A DNA stretch of 21,950 nucleotides from assembly GCA_021790695.1 (NCBI GenBank), contig JAJYGJ010000153.1, positions 1-21,950 of the forward strand, written 5' to 3'. Within the stretch, counting starts at the first letter, position 1. Every line of letters starts with the position of its first letter. This stretch comes from Nitrospirota bacterium (lineage in GTDB: Bacteria > Nitrospirota > Thermodesulfovibrionia > Thermodesulfovibrionales > JdFR-88). Made by a program: the position numbers and the translations under genes. The notes beneath the pieces are model-generated. The model did not search any database, was not told the DNA's origin, and saw only the letters and a list, made by a program, of their open reading frames with translations. Shown here one piece after another: positions 6,085 through 13,533 of this stretch.

Positions 6085-7365
6085 ATGAACACCGTCACGG
6101 AGAAAAAACCGGAACTCGTCGAGGCCGTATATTTCCTCTCCGATCTTATCGGGATCAAGGTCTTCAACCGGGACGGGAAAAAAATCGGCAGGCTTCAGGA
6201 CATGGCCATACGCGAAGACGAAAAACTGCCCGTGGTGACCTATTTTGTCGTAAAGCGGCCGTTTGGCGAAAAGCCCCTCCTCATCCCCTGGGCGAAGGTG
6301 GCGGAGGTCAACCCGTGGGAGGTCATTGTCGGGCTCGAATCCATAGGGCGGTATGAAGGCGAACCGGACCCTTCCCAGGTGCTCTTAAACGACCATGTCC
6401 TCGACAAGAAGGTTCTGGACCTGGACGACAACGAGGTCGATATCGTCTACGATATAAAACTCGTCCTCCGTAACCGGATCCTTTACGTCACCGACGTCGA
6501 CTTCAGCCGGTATGCGCTTTTCAAGAGGCTGGGGCTTAAACCCGTTATGAAACTGCTCTTCGGCAGCACCGTCCTGATGAAGAAAGAAACCCTTTCCTGG
6601 TCCTATGTTCAGCCGCTGCCGGAACATATCGGCAGATTCAGAGGCAACGTCAAACTGAAGGTCCTCAAGGAGAAACTCCCGGAGATACACCCGGTCGACC
6701 TGGCTGACATCCTGGAGGAGCTGACACAGGAGCAGAGGCTCGCCATCTTCAACGAGCTGGACACCGAGCACGCCTCGGACACCCTGGAGGAGATAGAGCC
6801 CCGGGTCCAGAGGGAACTCATCTCCAGTATCAAGAAGGAAAGGGCGGCGGAGCTCCTCAATGACATGACGCCGGCGCAGGCCGCGGACATCCTGGCCATA
6901 CTGCCCGCTTCCGAGGCCGAGGAGCTGTTAAAACTCATCGACAGCGAGAACGCCCGCAAGATCGGCTTCCTGCTGGAAAAGCATGAGGAGAAGATCATCA
7001 ATTTCTCGACCTCCCATTTCATAAAGCTGCCCCCCGGCATGAAGGCCGGCCATGTCCTTCTTCATTTCAGGGAGATTGCCACGGACATGGACGAGATAAC
7101 GTACCTCTACATCGTCAATGAAGGGGACGTACTGCTGGGGGTTGTCGATTTGAAGGAGGTCCTCAAGGCGGACCCGGAAGAGAGGCTCGATGAGATCATG
7201 ACGACAAGCGTCATCAGCCTGGAGCCCGCCAATACCCTGCTCGAAGCCGCGGAGATGTTTTCGCGGTACAGCTTCCGCGCGATACCTATTACCGGGGACA
7301 ACGACGTGATCCTGGGCATCATCCCGTACCGGGACATCATGAACCTGAAGCACCGCTTCGTATGA
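6085..7365 (+). CDS. PRC-barrel / MgtE-N / CBS-pair protein, soluble putative metal sensor
   Basis: Predicted 426-residue soluble protein. The N-terminal part has two PRC-barrel-like segments (about 19-90, with IGIKVFNRDGKKIGRLQD, and 105-165). Next is an MgtE N-terminal superhelical domain (about 190-295, with HPVDLADILEEL and MTPAQAADILAILP), then a CBS pair (about 308-365 and 370-425). In the MgtE magnesium channel, the N and CBS domains bind Mg2+ and gate the pore. Here the MgtE membrane domain is absent. It follows the Nramp-like transporter, so the inference is that it senses cytosolic divalent cations and controls that transporter in trans. The start at 6085 has a good GGAGGAG site; there is no transmembrane helix. 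Confidence 0.88.
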   Translation: MNTVTEKKPELVEAVYFLSDLIGIKVFNRDGKKIGRLQDMAIREDEKLPVVTYFVVKRPFGEKPLLIPWAKVAEVNPWEVIVGLESIGRYEGEPDPSQVLLNDHVLDKKVLDLDDNEVDIVYDIKLVLRNRILYVTDVDFSRYALFKRLGLKPVMKLLFGSTVLMKKETLSWSYVQPLPEHIGRFRGNVKLKVLKEKLPEIHPVDLADILEELTQEQRLAIFNELDTEHASDTLEEIEPRVQRELISSIKKERAAELLNDMTPAQAADILAILPASEAEELLKLIDSENARKIGFLLEKHEEKIINFSTSHFIKLPPGMKAGHVLLHFREIATDMDEITYLYIVNEGDVLLGVVDLKEVLKADPEERLDEIMTTSVISLEPANTLLEAAEMFSRYSFRAIPITGDNDVILGIIPYRDIMNLKHRFV

Positions 7366-7439
7366 GGGCCCGCATATTCAGCACGCCCGCTTGTTGGAAT
7401 TCCATCTTGCTTTTTTCGTCCCGCGGAAAATCCTGAAAC

Positions 7440-7455
7440 TGTAAACTTTTCCGAC
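7440..7455 (+). promoter_or_regulatory. TGTAAA-N-TTTTCCGAC-type box upstream of the PEP-CTERM gene
   Basis: The segment TGTAAACTTTTCCGAC resembles, from memory, the conserved activator box reported upstream of PEP-CTERM genes in exosortase-containing bacteria. It lies about 75 bases upstream of the candidate -24 element, a normal distance for a sigma-54 enhancer site. The match to the published consensus should be checked. Confidence 0.45.
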
Positions 7456-7531
7456 CAGGGGCCATGAATTCTTTACATTTTTACGGGTCCGTATGGGAAA
7501 TAATCGTTTAAAATCAGGATTTTTTTATGCG

Positions 7532-7545
7532 AGCATACTTTTTGC
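7532..7545 (+). promoter_or_regulatory. Candidate sigma-54 promoter
   Basis: AGCATACTTTTTGC fits the -24/-12 pattern GGCAy-N5-TTGC, with AG in place of GG at -24 and an intact GC at -12, ten bases apart. It lies about 60 bases upstream of the PEP-CTERM gene. PEP-CTERM genes are often sigma-54 dependent through the PrsK/PrsR pair, which fits the box upstream. Confidence 0.45.
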
Positions 7546-7603
7546 TTACAAAACGTGACAAGCAAAGAGATTGCAAATTTTTTAAAAAAAGGAGCACGGG
7601 AAG

Positions 7604-8323
7604 ATGAACGGACTGGCAAGGATTATTTGTTTTGTATCGTTGTTTCTTATCATGGCCGCGCCGGCGGCTTTTGCGACGCCTTATGTCGTTGCCGGAGATT
7701 CCATCCAGCTGAGCAGCGCCAATTTCACCGGCTACAATGGCTATGGAGCCGGTATGATAAAGTACAACATATCAGGTAACGGCATCCAGCCATTCCAGAT
7801 CGGCACGTTTTGTATCCAGGATAACGTGGACATCGGCTGGAACAAGTATACCGTCGGAAATGTATCGGACATCGTCGGATGGAGCAAATCCGATCCAACC
7901 GGAAACCCGTCGATTAAAGGTGAAGGTCCGCTTGCACCCGCCGTCAACTGGCTCTATGAGCAATATTCGATCGGCACATTCAATACGCTGACCGCCAGCC
8001 AGCAGGCCGATTTCCAGAATCTGCTATGGTACCTCCAGGGTGAAGACAATGGGACGTATTCGGCAATTAACACGACATTTTCCACAACCTCCGCGTGGTA
8101 CACGGATTACGCGAATAATTTTAAGAACGCCTCTGCCGGAAACCCTTCGGGGAAATGGGGCACCGAGGTGCTCAATATTGTTGACTCCAATGGAAACGTT
8201 CAGCAGAACCAGTTGGTTTATCAATCCGTGCCCGAGCCCTCCACGTTCACGCTCCTTATATTCGGCATGGGACTGCTGGGCGTACTTCTCGGAAGGTCCA
8301 AAACGGCCAAAAACCCGGTTTAG
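7604..8323 (+). CDS. PEP-CTERM exported protein with possible thioester-like fold
   Basis: Predicted 239-residue surface protein. It has a signal peptide (1-24, ending AAFA) and a C-terminal sorting signal made of VPEPST (209-214), a hydrophobic stretch (to about 230) and a basic end RSKTAK. This tripartite tail is recognised and cut by exosortase, so the organism should have an EpsH/Xrt system and probably extracellular polysaccharide. The body is rich in Asn, Thr, Ser and aromatics. FCIQDN (69-74) and FQNLLWYLQGE (137-147) are spaced like the Cys and Gln of thioester-type adhesin domains (Cys70, Gln138); that is inference. The start has AAAGGAG nine bases upstream. It is alone between the metal operon and the convergent pth operon, with its own regulatory motifs. 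Confidence 0.88.
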   Translation: MNGLARIICFVSLFLIMAAPAAFATPYVVAGDSIQLSSANFTGYNGYGAGMIKYNISGNGIQPFQIGTFCIQDNVDIGWNKYTVGNVSDIVGWSKSDPTGNPSIKGEGPLAPAVNWLYEQYSIGTFNTLTASQQADFQNLLWYLQGEDNGTYSAINTTFSTTSAWYTDYANNFKNASAGNPSGKWGTEVLNIVDSNGNVQQNQLVYQSVPEPSTFTLLIFGMGLLGVLLGRSKTAKNPV

Positions 8324-8346
8324 AAAAATCTCTTTTTGCAATTTCA

Positions 8347-8376
8347 AAAACCCCGCAGCCGCCGCTGCGGGGTTTT
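8347..8376. terminator. Bidirectional intrinsic terminator
   Basis: CCCCGCAGC (8351-8359) and GCTGCGGGG (8364-8372) form a perfect 9-bp stem with loop CGCC, flanked by As on the left and Ts on the right. It can terminate both the PEP-CTERM gene (+) and the pth operon (-), which converge here. Confidence 0.9.
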
Positions 8377-8405
8377 CTTTCCACGGGTTCCCATTCTTGA
8401 TGGGC

Positions 8406-8966
8406 TTATTTCTTATTGAACCTGTTCATCGCGGCCGGGAGGCCCAGGGTGATTATGTCGATTGCGGCCTGGGCGGCCCCGGAGACGGCCCCGGAGATGA
8501 GAGGGGCTTCATCCTTGCCGAACCTCTCCAGCACATAGACCTCCGCGGGTTTCGAAGGATGCCTGCCGATGCCGATCTTCACCCTGATGAAATCCCGTTT
8601 GCCGGTTTCCCTTATTATGGAGTCCACACCCTTGTGCCCGCCGGAGGAGCCGCCTTTCCTTATCCTGAGCCTCGCCGTGTCCATGTCGATGTCGTCATGG
8701 ATGACGATCAGGTTTTCGGGCGGGATATTTTTTCTCCGGAGTATCCGGCTGACCGCAACACCGCTTAAATTCATATAGGTAAGGGGTCTTACAAGAAGGA
8801 CGTCCAGACCGTCTATCAGGGCCGGGGCGACCTCGGCATCCCCGCCGAGGGCGGAACGCCAGCGGGCCCCCAACCGGTCCGCCAGCGCCTCGACCGCCAT
8901 GAAGCCCGCGTTATGCCGGGTTTTCTGATGTCTTCTTTCGGGGTTTCCAAGACCGCGACAGCCCAC
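8406..8966 (-). CDS. pth: Peptidyl-tRNA hydrolase, possibly frameshifted at its 5' end
   Basis: Releases tRNA from prematurely dropped peptidyl-tRNA. The 186 residues contain GLGNP, TRHNAGF (catalytic His), TYMNLSG, HDDIDM (catalytic Asp) and GGSSGGHKG, in the expected order. The frame begins at GTG (8966) and gives MGCRGLGNP, which lacks the hydrophobic first strand (usually like LIVGLGNP). Reading from the GTG two bases earlier (8968) gives V-W-A-V-A and then leaves frame exactly at GLGNP. One missing G around 8954-8957 would restore V-W-A-V-A-G-L-G-N-P. So either the assembly has a single-base error or the gene is mildly damaged. It lies just after rplY in the ispE / tRNA-Gln / prs / rplY / pth operon and ends near the terminator at 8347-8376. 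Confidence 0.88.
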   Translation of the reverse strand: MGCRGLGNPERRHQKTRHNAGFMAVEALADRLGARWRSALGGDAEVAPALIDGLDVLLVRPLTYMNLSGVAVSRILRRKNIPPENLIVIHDDIDMDTARLRIRKGGSSGGHKGVDSIIRETGKRDFIRVKIGIGRHPSKPAEVYVLERFGKDEAPLISGAVSGAAQAAIDIITLGLPAAMNRFNKK

Positions 8967-8974
8967 ACGGCCGC

Positions 8975-9640
8975 CTATTTTTCCGCCTTCGCCTTTGTCT
9001 CTTCCCCTTCCTTTTCCTTGCCCTTCTTTATCACCTCGGGCTCGGCGGTCTCCGCAGCCGGCGCGGCCGCGGCAACTTCCTCTTCCTTCGGCGTGATCAC
9101 GGTCGCCACGACCTCCTCGGCCGGGGTAAGCACCGTTATCCCTTCCGGAAGGCTCAAATCACGCACGTGCAGGGAATGGCCGACCGCAAGCCCGGTGACA
9201 TCCACGTCTATGTGGCCGGGGATGCTGTCGGGCAGGCATTCGATCTCTATCTGGGAGACGCCATACTGGAGCGTGCCGCCGTCCCGCTTGACCCCGATCG
9301 GCTCTCCAAGGATGCGCACCGCCGCGACGACCTTTATCATCTCCTTGAGCGAGACCTCGAAAAAATCGGTGTGCAGAAGCTCTCTTCTGATGGGGTCCAC
9401 CTGGTAGTCCTTGACCAGGGCAAGACGGTTCTCGCCCTCGGGGAAGGCCAGGCTCACGATCACCTGCTCACCGCCCGAATGGTGCAGGAAGCGGCCCAGC
9501 TCGGCCTTGTCGAGTTGTATGGGCAGTGAGGAGCCCTCCCTGTAAAGTATGGCCGGGATGATGCCTTTTCTCCTCAGGGACCTGGCGGTCCCCTTGCCGG
9601 CGGACCCTCTTTTCTCGGCCTTTATGCTTATCCTTTCCAC
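8975..9640 (-). CDS. rplY: 50S ribosomal protein L25 (general stress protein Ctc form)
   Basis: Binds 5S rRNA in the large ribosomal subunit. It is the long Ctc/TL5 type: the L25 domain at about 1-90 (with GTARSLRRKGIIPAILY), the beta-rich TL5 C-terminal domain to about 185, and a low-complexity tail rich in Ala, Glu and Lys. The GTG at 9640 is preferred over the TTG at 9658, because AAGGAGG is eight bases upstream of the GTG and the protein then begins MERISIKAEKRG. This gives 221 residues. The prs stop codon (9657-9655) directly abuts that ribosome binding site, so prs and rplY are likely coupled. Only a few bases separate its stop from pth. Confidence 0.93.
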   Translation of the reverse strand: MERISIKAEKRGSAGKGTARSLRRKGIIPAILYREGSSLPIQLDKAELGRFLHHSGGEQVIVSLAFPEGENRLALVKDYQVDPIRRELLHTDFFEVSLKEMIKVVAAVRILGEPIGVKRDGGTLQYGVSQIEIECLPDSIPGHIDVDVTGLAVGHSLHVRDLSLPEGITVLTPAEEVVATVITPKEEEVAAAAPAAETAEPEVIKKGKEKEGEETKAKAEK

Positions 9641-9654
9641 TTTGAATACCTCCT

Positions 9655-10596
9655 TCAAACAAAAAGAGAACTTATTGAGGACTCCTCATGGATCCTCTTT
9701 ATCGCCTCGGCAAACAGGGGGGCCACGGAAAGCACTTTCAGCTTCGGGCACTCCTCCTTTTTGCTGTCAAGGGGGATCGTATCGGTCACGATCAGTTCCT
9801 CGATGGCCGAGGCGTTCATGCGCTCCACGGCGGGACCCGAAAGCACTGCGTGCGTGCAGGCCGCGCAGACCTTCATGGCGCCTTTCTCCTTCAGGGCCTT
9901 CGCCGCCTGGGTGATCGTGCCGGCCGTGTCTATCATGTCGTCCAGGATCACCACGTCCCGGCCATTCACGTCGCCCACCACGTTCATGAGCTGCGAGACG
10001 TTGGCGATCTCGCGCCGCTTGTCTATTATCGCTATCGAGGCCTTAAGCCTCTTGGCGAGGTTCCTGGCCCTTTCCACCCCCCCGGCATCCGGGGAGACGA
10101 TGACAAGGTCCTTGTAATCGCAGCGCCTTATGTAATCGAAGAGAACCGGAGAGCCGTAGAGATGGTCGACCGGTATATTGAAAAAGCCCTGTATCTGGCC
10201 GGCATGCAAATCCATCGTCAGAAGCCTGTTTGCGCCCGCGACGGTAAGCAGGTCCGCCACCAGCTTGGAGGAGATGGGGACCCTGGGCTGGACCTTCCTG
10301 TCCTGTCTGGCGTAGCCGTAATAGGGCATGACGGCCGTGATCCTGCCGGCGGACGCACGCTTCAGGGCGTCCAGCATGAGCAAAAGCTCCATCAGGTTTT
10401 CGTTCACGGGGGTGCAGGTGGATTGAATGACGAAGACGTCCGAACCCCTGACGTTCTCGTTTATCTGGAGCATTACCTCCCCGTCGCTGAAACGGGTTAT
10501 GGTGGCGCTGGTCTCCGGCACCCCCAACTGCTCCGATATGGCCCGGGAGAGCGACTTGTGCGAATTGCCTGAAACCACCCTGATGCCGACTGGCAT
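9655..10596 (-). CDS. prs: Ribose-phosphate pyrophosphokinase (PRPP synthase)
   Basis: Makes PRPP from ribose 5-phosphate and ATP; PRPP feeds TrpD, histidine, NAD and nucleotide synthesis, several of which are encoded in this window. The 313 residues are the standard class I length. Motifs seen are FSDGE (36-40), the ATP-site segment YYGYARQDRK (92-101), the catalytic MDLHAGQIQGFF (128-139) and the PRPP loop LDDMIDTAGT (218-227). The ATG at 10596 has AAGGGG about ten bases upstream. The gap to tRNA-Gln upstream carries an inverted repeat (10624-10681), probably a processing or pausing structure. Confidence 0.97.
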   Translation of the reverse strand: MPVGIRVVSGNSHKSLSRAISEQLGVPETSATITRFSDGEVMLQINENVRGSDVFVIQSTCTPVNENLMELLLMLDALKRASAGRITAVMPYYGYARQDRKVQPRVPISSKLVADLLTVAGANRLLTMDLHAGQIQGFFNIPVDHLYGSPVLFDYIRRCDYKDLVIVSPDAGGVERARNLAKRLKASIAIIDKRREIANVSQLMNVVGDVNGRDVVILDDMIDTAGTITQAAKALKEKGAMKVCAACTHAVLSGPAVERMNASAIEELIVTDTIPLDSKKEECPKLKVLSVAPLFAEAIKRIHEESSISSLFV

Positions 10597-10623
10597 AAGC
10601 CCGACCCCTTTCTAAAACTAAAC

Positions 10624-10681
10624 ACTGGATACTAGAAAAAAACACGAAAAAAATTTCCGGGACGCCATACTAGTTTCCAGT
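10624..10681. repeat. 12-base inverted repeat between tRNA-Gln and prs
   Basis: ACTGGATACTAG (10624-10635) and CTAGTTTCCAGT (10670-10681) are inverted copies with one mismatch, separated by 34 bases containing two A-runs. In the minus-strand transcript this forms a hairpin just after the tRNA 3' end and before the prs ribosome binding site. A role in separating the tRNA from the mRNA is inference. Confidence 0.5.
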
Positions 10682-10689
10682 CTCTAGCT

Positions 10690-10764
10690 TGGCTGGGGCG
10701 GGAGGATTCGAACCTCCAAATGGGAGATCCAAAATCTCCTGACTTGCCCTTTGTCTACGCCCCA
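10690..10764 (-). tRNA. tRNA-Gln (TTG anticodon)
   Basis: The minus strand folds as a complete 75-nt cloverleaf. The acceptor stem is TGGGGCG/CGCCCCA and the D arm has GAC/GTC. The anticodon stem GGAGA/TCTCC encloses loop TTTTGGA with anticodon TTG, and the T arm is GGAGG-TTCGAAT-CCTCC. The discriminator is G and the CCA end is encoded. Its first ten bases (10764-10755) overlap the ispE 3' end and stop codon, so it must be cut out of the ispE-prs transcript or be transcribed separately. Confidence 0.96.
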
Positions 10765-11609
10765 TTTTCAGGCCCGCAAACAGTCCTGGCGGGCAGGCAC
10801 CACCAATCCATCTTCGCCGCGGCCTTCCGCGCCGTCCACCCGTCCGGGAAAATGCCGAAAACGGCCGACCCGCTGCCGCTCATCCTGACATAGAGGGCGC
10901 CTTCCTTCCGCAGCGCGGCCTTTATGCGGCCTATCTCCGGAAAAGCCGGGAGCACGCCGGCCTCCAGGTCGTTGCCGCCGAGGCCCTCAAGCCGGCCCAA
11001 TTCCCCCCCCTTCAAGGCGCGAATAAAAAGTTTAATATTGTCCTCGGTTTTTGTCAACCCGCTATAGCGCGAAAGCGAGCGGTACGCCCAGCCGGTCGGC
11101 ACGCCGAAGGAAGGTTTGACCAAAAGCAGGTCCATGGGCCTTTCGAGAGAAACGGGCGATGTCTGCTCGCCCCTGCCGGATGCCACGGCGCAGGGCGGCC
11201 CCAGGAAAAAAGGCACATCCGATCCCAGTCTGGCGGCAAGCCCTGAAAGTTCCGCCCTTGAAAGGCCAAGCCGCCAGAGCCGGTCCAGCCCCAGGAGCGC
11301 CGCCGCGGCATCCGAGCTGCCTCCGCCCAGCCCGGCCTCGACCGGTATGTTTTTCCGGAGCGTCATCCTTGCGCCTTTTTCGGCGCCGGCGTGCTCTTTC
11401 AAGAGGAGCGCCGCCTTCCAGACGATGTTTTCAGCCGCGGGTATGGCGCAGTCGGACTCAAGCGAAAGGGAATCGGACGGCTCGAAGGTCAGCCGGTCGC
11501 ATAAATCCAGCCGTTGCATAAGGGAGCGGATTTCATGATAACCGTCATCCCGTTTGCCGGGGATGAAGATGAACCAGTTGATCTTGGCGGGGGCGGACAG
11601 GGTCAGCAT
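10755..11609 (-). CDS. ispE: 4-diphosphocytidyl-2-C-methyl-D-erythritol kinase
   Basis: GHMP-family kinase of the non-mevalonate (MEP) isoprenoid pathway; it phosphorylates CDP-methylerythritol. The 284 residues are the usual length. Visible are the opening APAKIN with catalytic Lys9, the ATP loop PVEAGLGGGSSDAAAAL (89-105), GSDVPFFL with catalytic Asp131, and the C-terminal MSGSGSAVFG. The ATG at 11609 is 15 bases after the TPR gene stop with only a weak ribosome binding site (AAGAG), so it may be translated by coupling. Its final Gly-Ala codons and TAG stop are also the 5' acceptor bases of tRNA-Gln, an unusual shared use of sequence. Confidence 0.95.
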   Translation of the reverse strand: MLTLSAPAKINWFIFIPGKRDDGYHEIRSLMQRLDLCDRLTFEPSDSLSLESDCAIPAAENIVWKAALLLKEHAGAEKGARMTLRKNIPVEAGLGGGSSDAAAALLGLDRLWRLGLSRAELSGLAARLGSDVPFFLGPPCAVASGRGEQTSPVSLERPMDLLLVKPSFGVPTGWAYRSLSRYSGLTKTEDNIKLFIRALKGGELGRLEGLGGNDLEAGVLPAFPEIGRIKAALRKEGALYVRMSGSGSAVFGIFPDGWTARKAAAKMDWWCLPARTVCGPENGA

Positions 11610-11624
11610 CTCTTGAGATCGGTT

Positions 11625-13406
11625 CTATTTCCGGAATTCTTCTATCTTTTTTTCCACTCTGGCCCTCAGCCCCGCGTCTCCGTCCCCGTACTCGATCGAC
11701 TTCTTCCAGGCGGCAATCGCGTCCGCGCGCCTGTCAAGCGACCTGTAGACGTCGCCCAGGTGTTCGAGTATGACCGGATCGTTCTTTACGAGGCTTACGG
11801 CGCGGTCAAGCTGCGCCAGGGCGTCGCCGTATCGTCCCATCTTATAATAGACCCAGCCCAGGCTGTCAACGATATAACCGCTGCCGGGCTTGAGCTTCAG
11901 CGCCCGCTTGACATATTGCAGGGCCTCGCCCAGGTTTGTGCCCTTTTCGGCATAGCTGTATCCAAGGTAGTTCAGGGCCTCCGCGTGAGAGGGGTTTAAC
12001 GCAATCGCGCGCTTCAACTGGGCAACCATGTCGTCGAACCCGCCGGTCTTCTGATAGGCTATCGCCAGATAGAAACGGATGTCGCTGTCCTTTGGGAACC
12101 GGCTTTCGCCTTCCTTGAGGACCGCCAGGGCCTTGCCATAATCCTTGAGGTCCAGGTAAAGCGAGCCCAGGTAGACGAATATCTCCGGCTCGTCCTTGTC
12201 CACTACGAGGAGTTTGCGGTAAATCGAGACCGCCTGCCGGCGCTGCCCGAGTTCCGTCATCACCCCCCCCAGGAAGAGCATGGCCTGGATGTTTCCCGGG
12301 TTGTGCTTCAATATCGTATTCAACTCGACTTCGGCGTCCTTCGGCCTTTTAAGCCCTTCCAGTGCGTAAGACAGATAATAGCGCGCGGGGTCGTCGCCGG
12401 GGTCTTTGGCGAGTATCGCCTTTAACAGTACCGCGGCCTTGGCGAAATTCCCGTCCTCGATATATAGCACGGCCAGCTTCTTCCGGATCTCGGCGCTGCC
12501 GGGGGGGAGGGCCTTCATTTCTTCGTACTGCCGGATGGCCTTTGCGCTTTGCCCGCTTCGGATATAGAGTTGCCCCAGTCTCTCCCTGGCCTCCATGTTA
12601 TTGGGGTCCGCGCTGATAGCGGCCTGGTAATATCCGCTTGCGTCCCCGGCATCCCCTTTCATGTCGCTGATCACGCCCAGGTAAAAGTTGGCGCTGCCGG
12701 AGACCGCCCGGTATTTGACCACCCTCTTCAGGCAGGAAACCGCCTTGTTGTAATGCTTCTGGTGGAAATATATGAGCCCCAGATAGTAATCGGCCGCCAT
12801 ATCGTGATTGTTCCTGGAGACAAGCGTCTCAAGCAGCCGGCCACCATTGTCATAGTCGCCCTTCGACGCGTAGAGAATGCCGGCAAGGAGCAGGGCGTCC
12901 CTGTTGCCCGGATCGAGCTTCAGGACCTGCCCGTAAAGCGCCAGGGCCTTGTCCTTCTCGCCCCGGCTGCTGTATATCCCGGCAAGCAGAAGGAGGGCCC
13001 GGAGATCCCCGGGGTTACGCCTGGCCTCATCGCCCACGATGCTTACGGCCTCGTCGATCTTGCCCAGTTTAACAAGGACCGCGCCCATCTGAAGCCTTAT
13101 CTCCGAGGAAGACGGGTCCGATTTCAAGGCCAGCCGATAGTGGTCCAGGGCGCCTTCCCAATTGCCGGACATCTCTTCCCCATAGCCCAATATGAATTCA
13201 TAATCCGCATTGGCTGCCGCGGCGGCTTGAGCCGCCTGCAAGTCCGGGGAGCCCTCTCCTGAAGCAGTCAGACCCGGCCCTCCGCGTCCAGCGGCCGCCT
13301 GCCCCGCCGGCGGGCTCGTTGCAAGCGGGCCCTCCGCGCCATACACAGGAAGTACGAGGACAGCCGCGAGAAGCGCGAAAAGCGGTAAAAGCAAAAACCT
13401 GAACAT
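11625..13406 (-). CDS. Exported tetratricopeptide-repeat protein
   Basis: Predicted 593-residue protein. It has a signal peptide (MFRFLLLPLFALLAAVLVLPVYGA, cut near 24), a low-complexity Ala/Gly/Pro/Gln linker to about 70, and then at least a dozen TPR units running to the C-terminus (for example HAEALNYLGYSYAEKG). There is no lipobox cysteine, so it is probably periplasmic rather than a lipoprotein. TPR arrays bind proteins; no enzyme domain is seen. The frame remains open for more than 100 codons upstream, but that part overlaps hisC on the other strand and has no signal-like start. ATG codons at 13412 and 13406 are both possible; GGGG is spaced correctly only for 13406. It heads the ispE / tRNA-Gln / prs / rplY / pth unit. 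Assembly or export of envelope polysaccharide is a possible role. Confidence 0.85.
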   Translation of the reverse strand: MFRFLLLPLFALLAAVLVLPVYGAEGPLATSPPAGQAAAGRGGPGLTASGEGSPDLQAAQAAAAANADYEFILGYGEEMSGNWEGALDHYRLALKSDPSSSEIRLQMGAVLVKLGKIDEAVSIVGDEARRNPGDLRALLLLAGIYSSRGEKDKALALYGQVLKLDPGNRDALLLAGILYASKGDYDNGGRLLETLVSRNNHDMAADYYLGLIYFHQKHYNKAVSCLKRVVKYRAVSGSANFYLGVISDMKGDAGDASGYYQAAISADPNNMEARERLGQLYIRSGQSAKAIRQYEEMKALPPGSAEIRKKLAVLYIEDGNFAKAAVLLKAILAKDPGDDPARYYLSYALEGLKRPKDAEVELNTILKHNPGNIQAMLFLGGVMTELGQRRQAVSIYRKLLVVDKDEPEIFVYLGSLYLDLKDYGKALAVLKEGESRFPKDSDIRFYLAIAYQKTGGFDDMVAQLKRAIALNPSHAEALNYLGYSYAEKGTNLGEALQYVKRALKLKPGSGYIVDSLGWVYYKMGRYGDALAQLDRAVSLVKNDPVILEHLGDVYRSLDRRADAIAAWKKSIEYGDGDAGLRARVEKKIEEFRK

Positions 13407-13418
13407 CCTCATCCCCGA

Positions 13419-13448
13419 ATTATCGCACAAAAACTGAAAAACGGGCAA
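13419..13448 (-). promoter_or_regulatory. Possible promoter of the TPR-ispE-prs operon
   Basis: On the minus strand GATAAT (13424-13419) is preceded by TG one base upstream (an extended -10), with TTGCCC about 18 bases further upstream. Transcription would start almost at the ATG codons 13412/13406, giving a leaderless or near-leaderless message. This is only a motif match. Confidence 0.35.
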
Positions 13449-13498
13449 CATCCCGCGGGCCCGTAAAGGGGACCGGCGCCGAAATTCGCCCGCCCTCA

Positions 13499-13507
13499 TG
13501 TTATAAT
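13499..13507 (+). promoter_or_regulatory. Extended -10 promoter for hisC
   Basis: TG-T-TATAAT is a perfect extended -10. There is no recognisable -35, which extended -10 promoters can lack. Transcription would start near 13514, directly before the AAGGAGG site at 13517-13523, giving a 5' leader of about 20 nt. Confidence 0.55.
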
Positions 13508-13533
13508 CCTGCTTTAAAGGAGGGCTGGCAGGC

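Larger units (their letters stand above)
7366..7603. other. AT-rich intergenic regulatory region
   Basis: This 238-base gap has no credible gene. It holds the two regulatory motifs listed separately (7440-7455 and 7532-7545). TTTACA at 7472-7477 forms an inverted partner to the TGTAAA of the first motif. The region is visibly richer in A and T than its neighbours. Confidence 0.6.

Noticed and set aside
9688..10572. 294-codon plus-strand frame antisense to prs
   Set aside because: prs shows all its family motifs in the opposite frame; the antisense frame is high in Arg, Gly and His and looks like a shadow.
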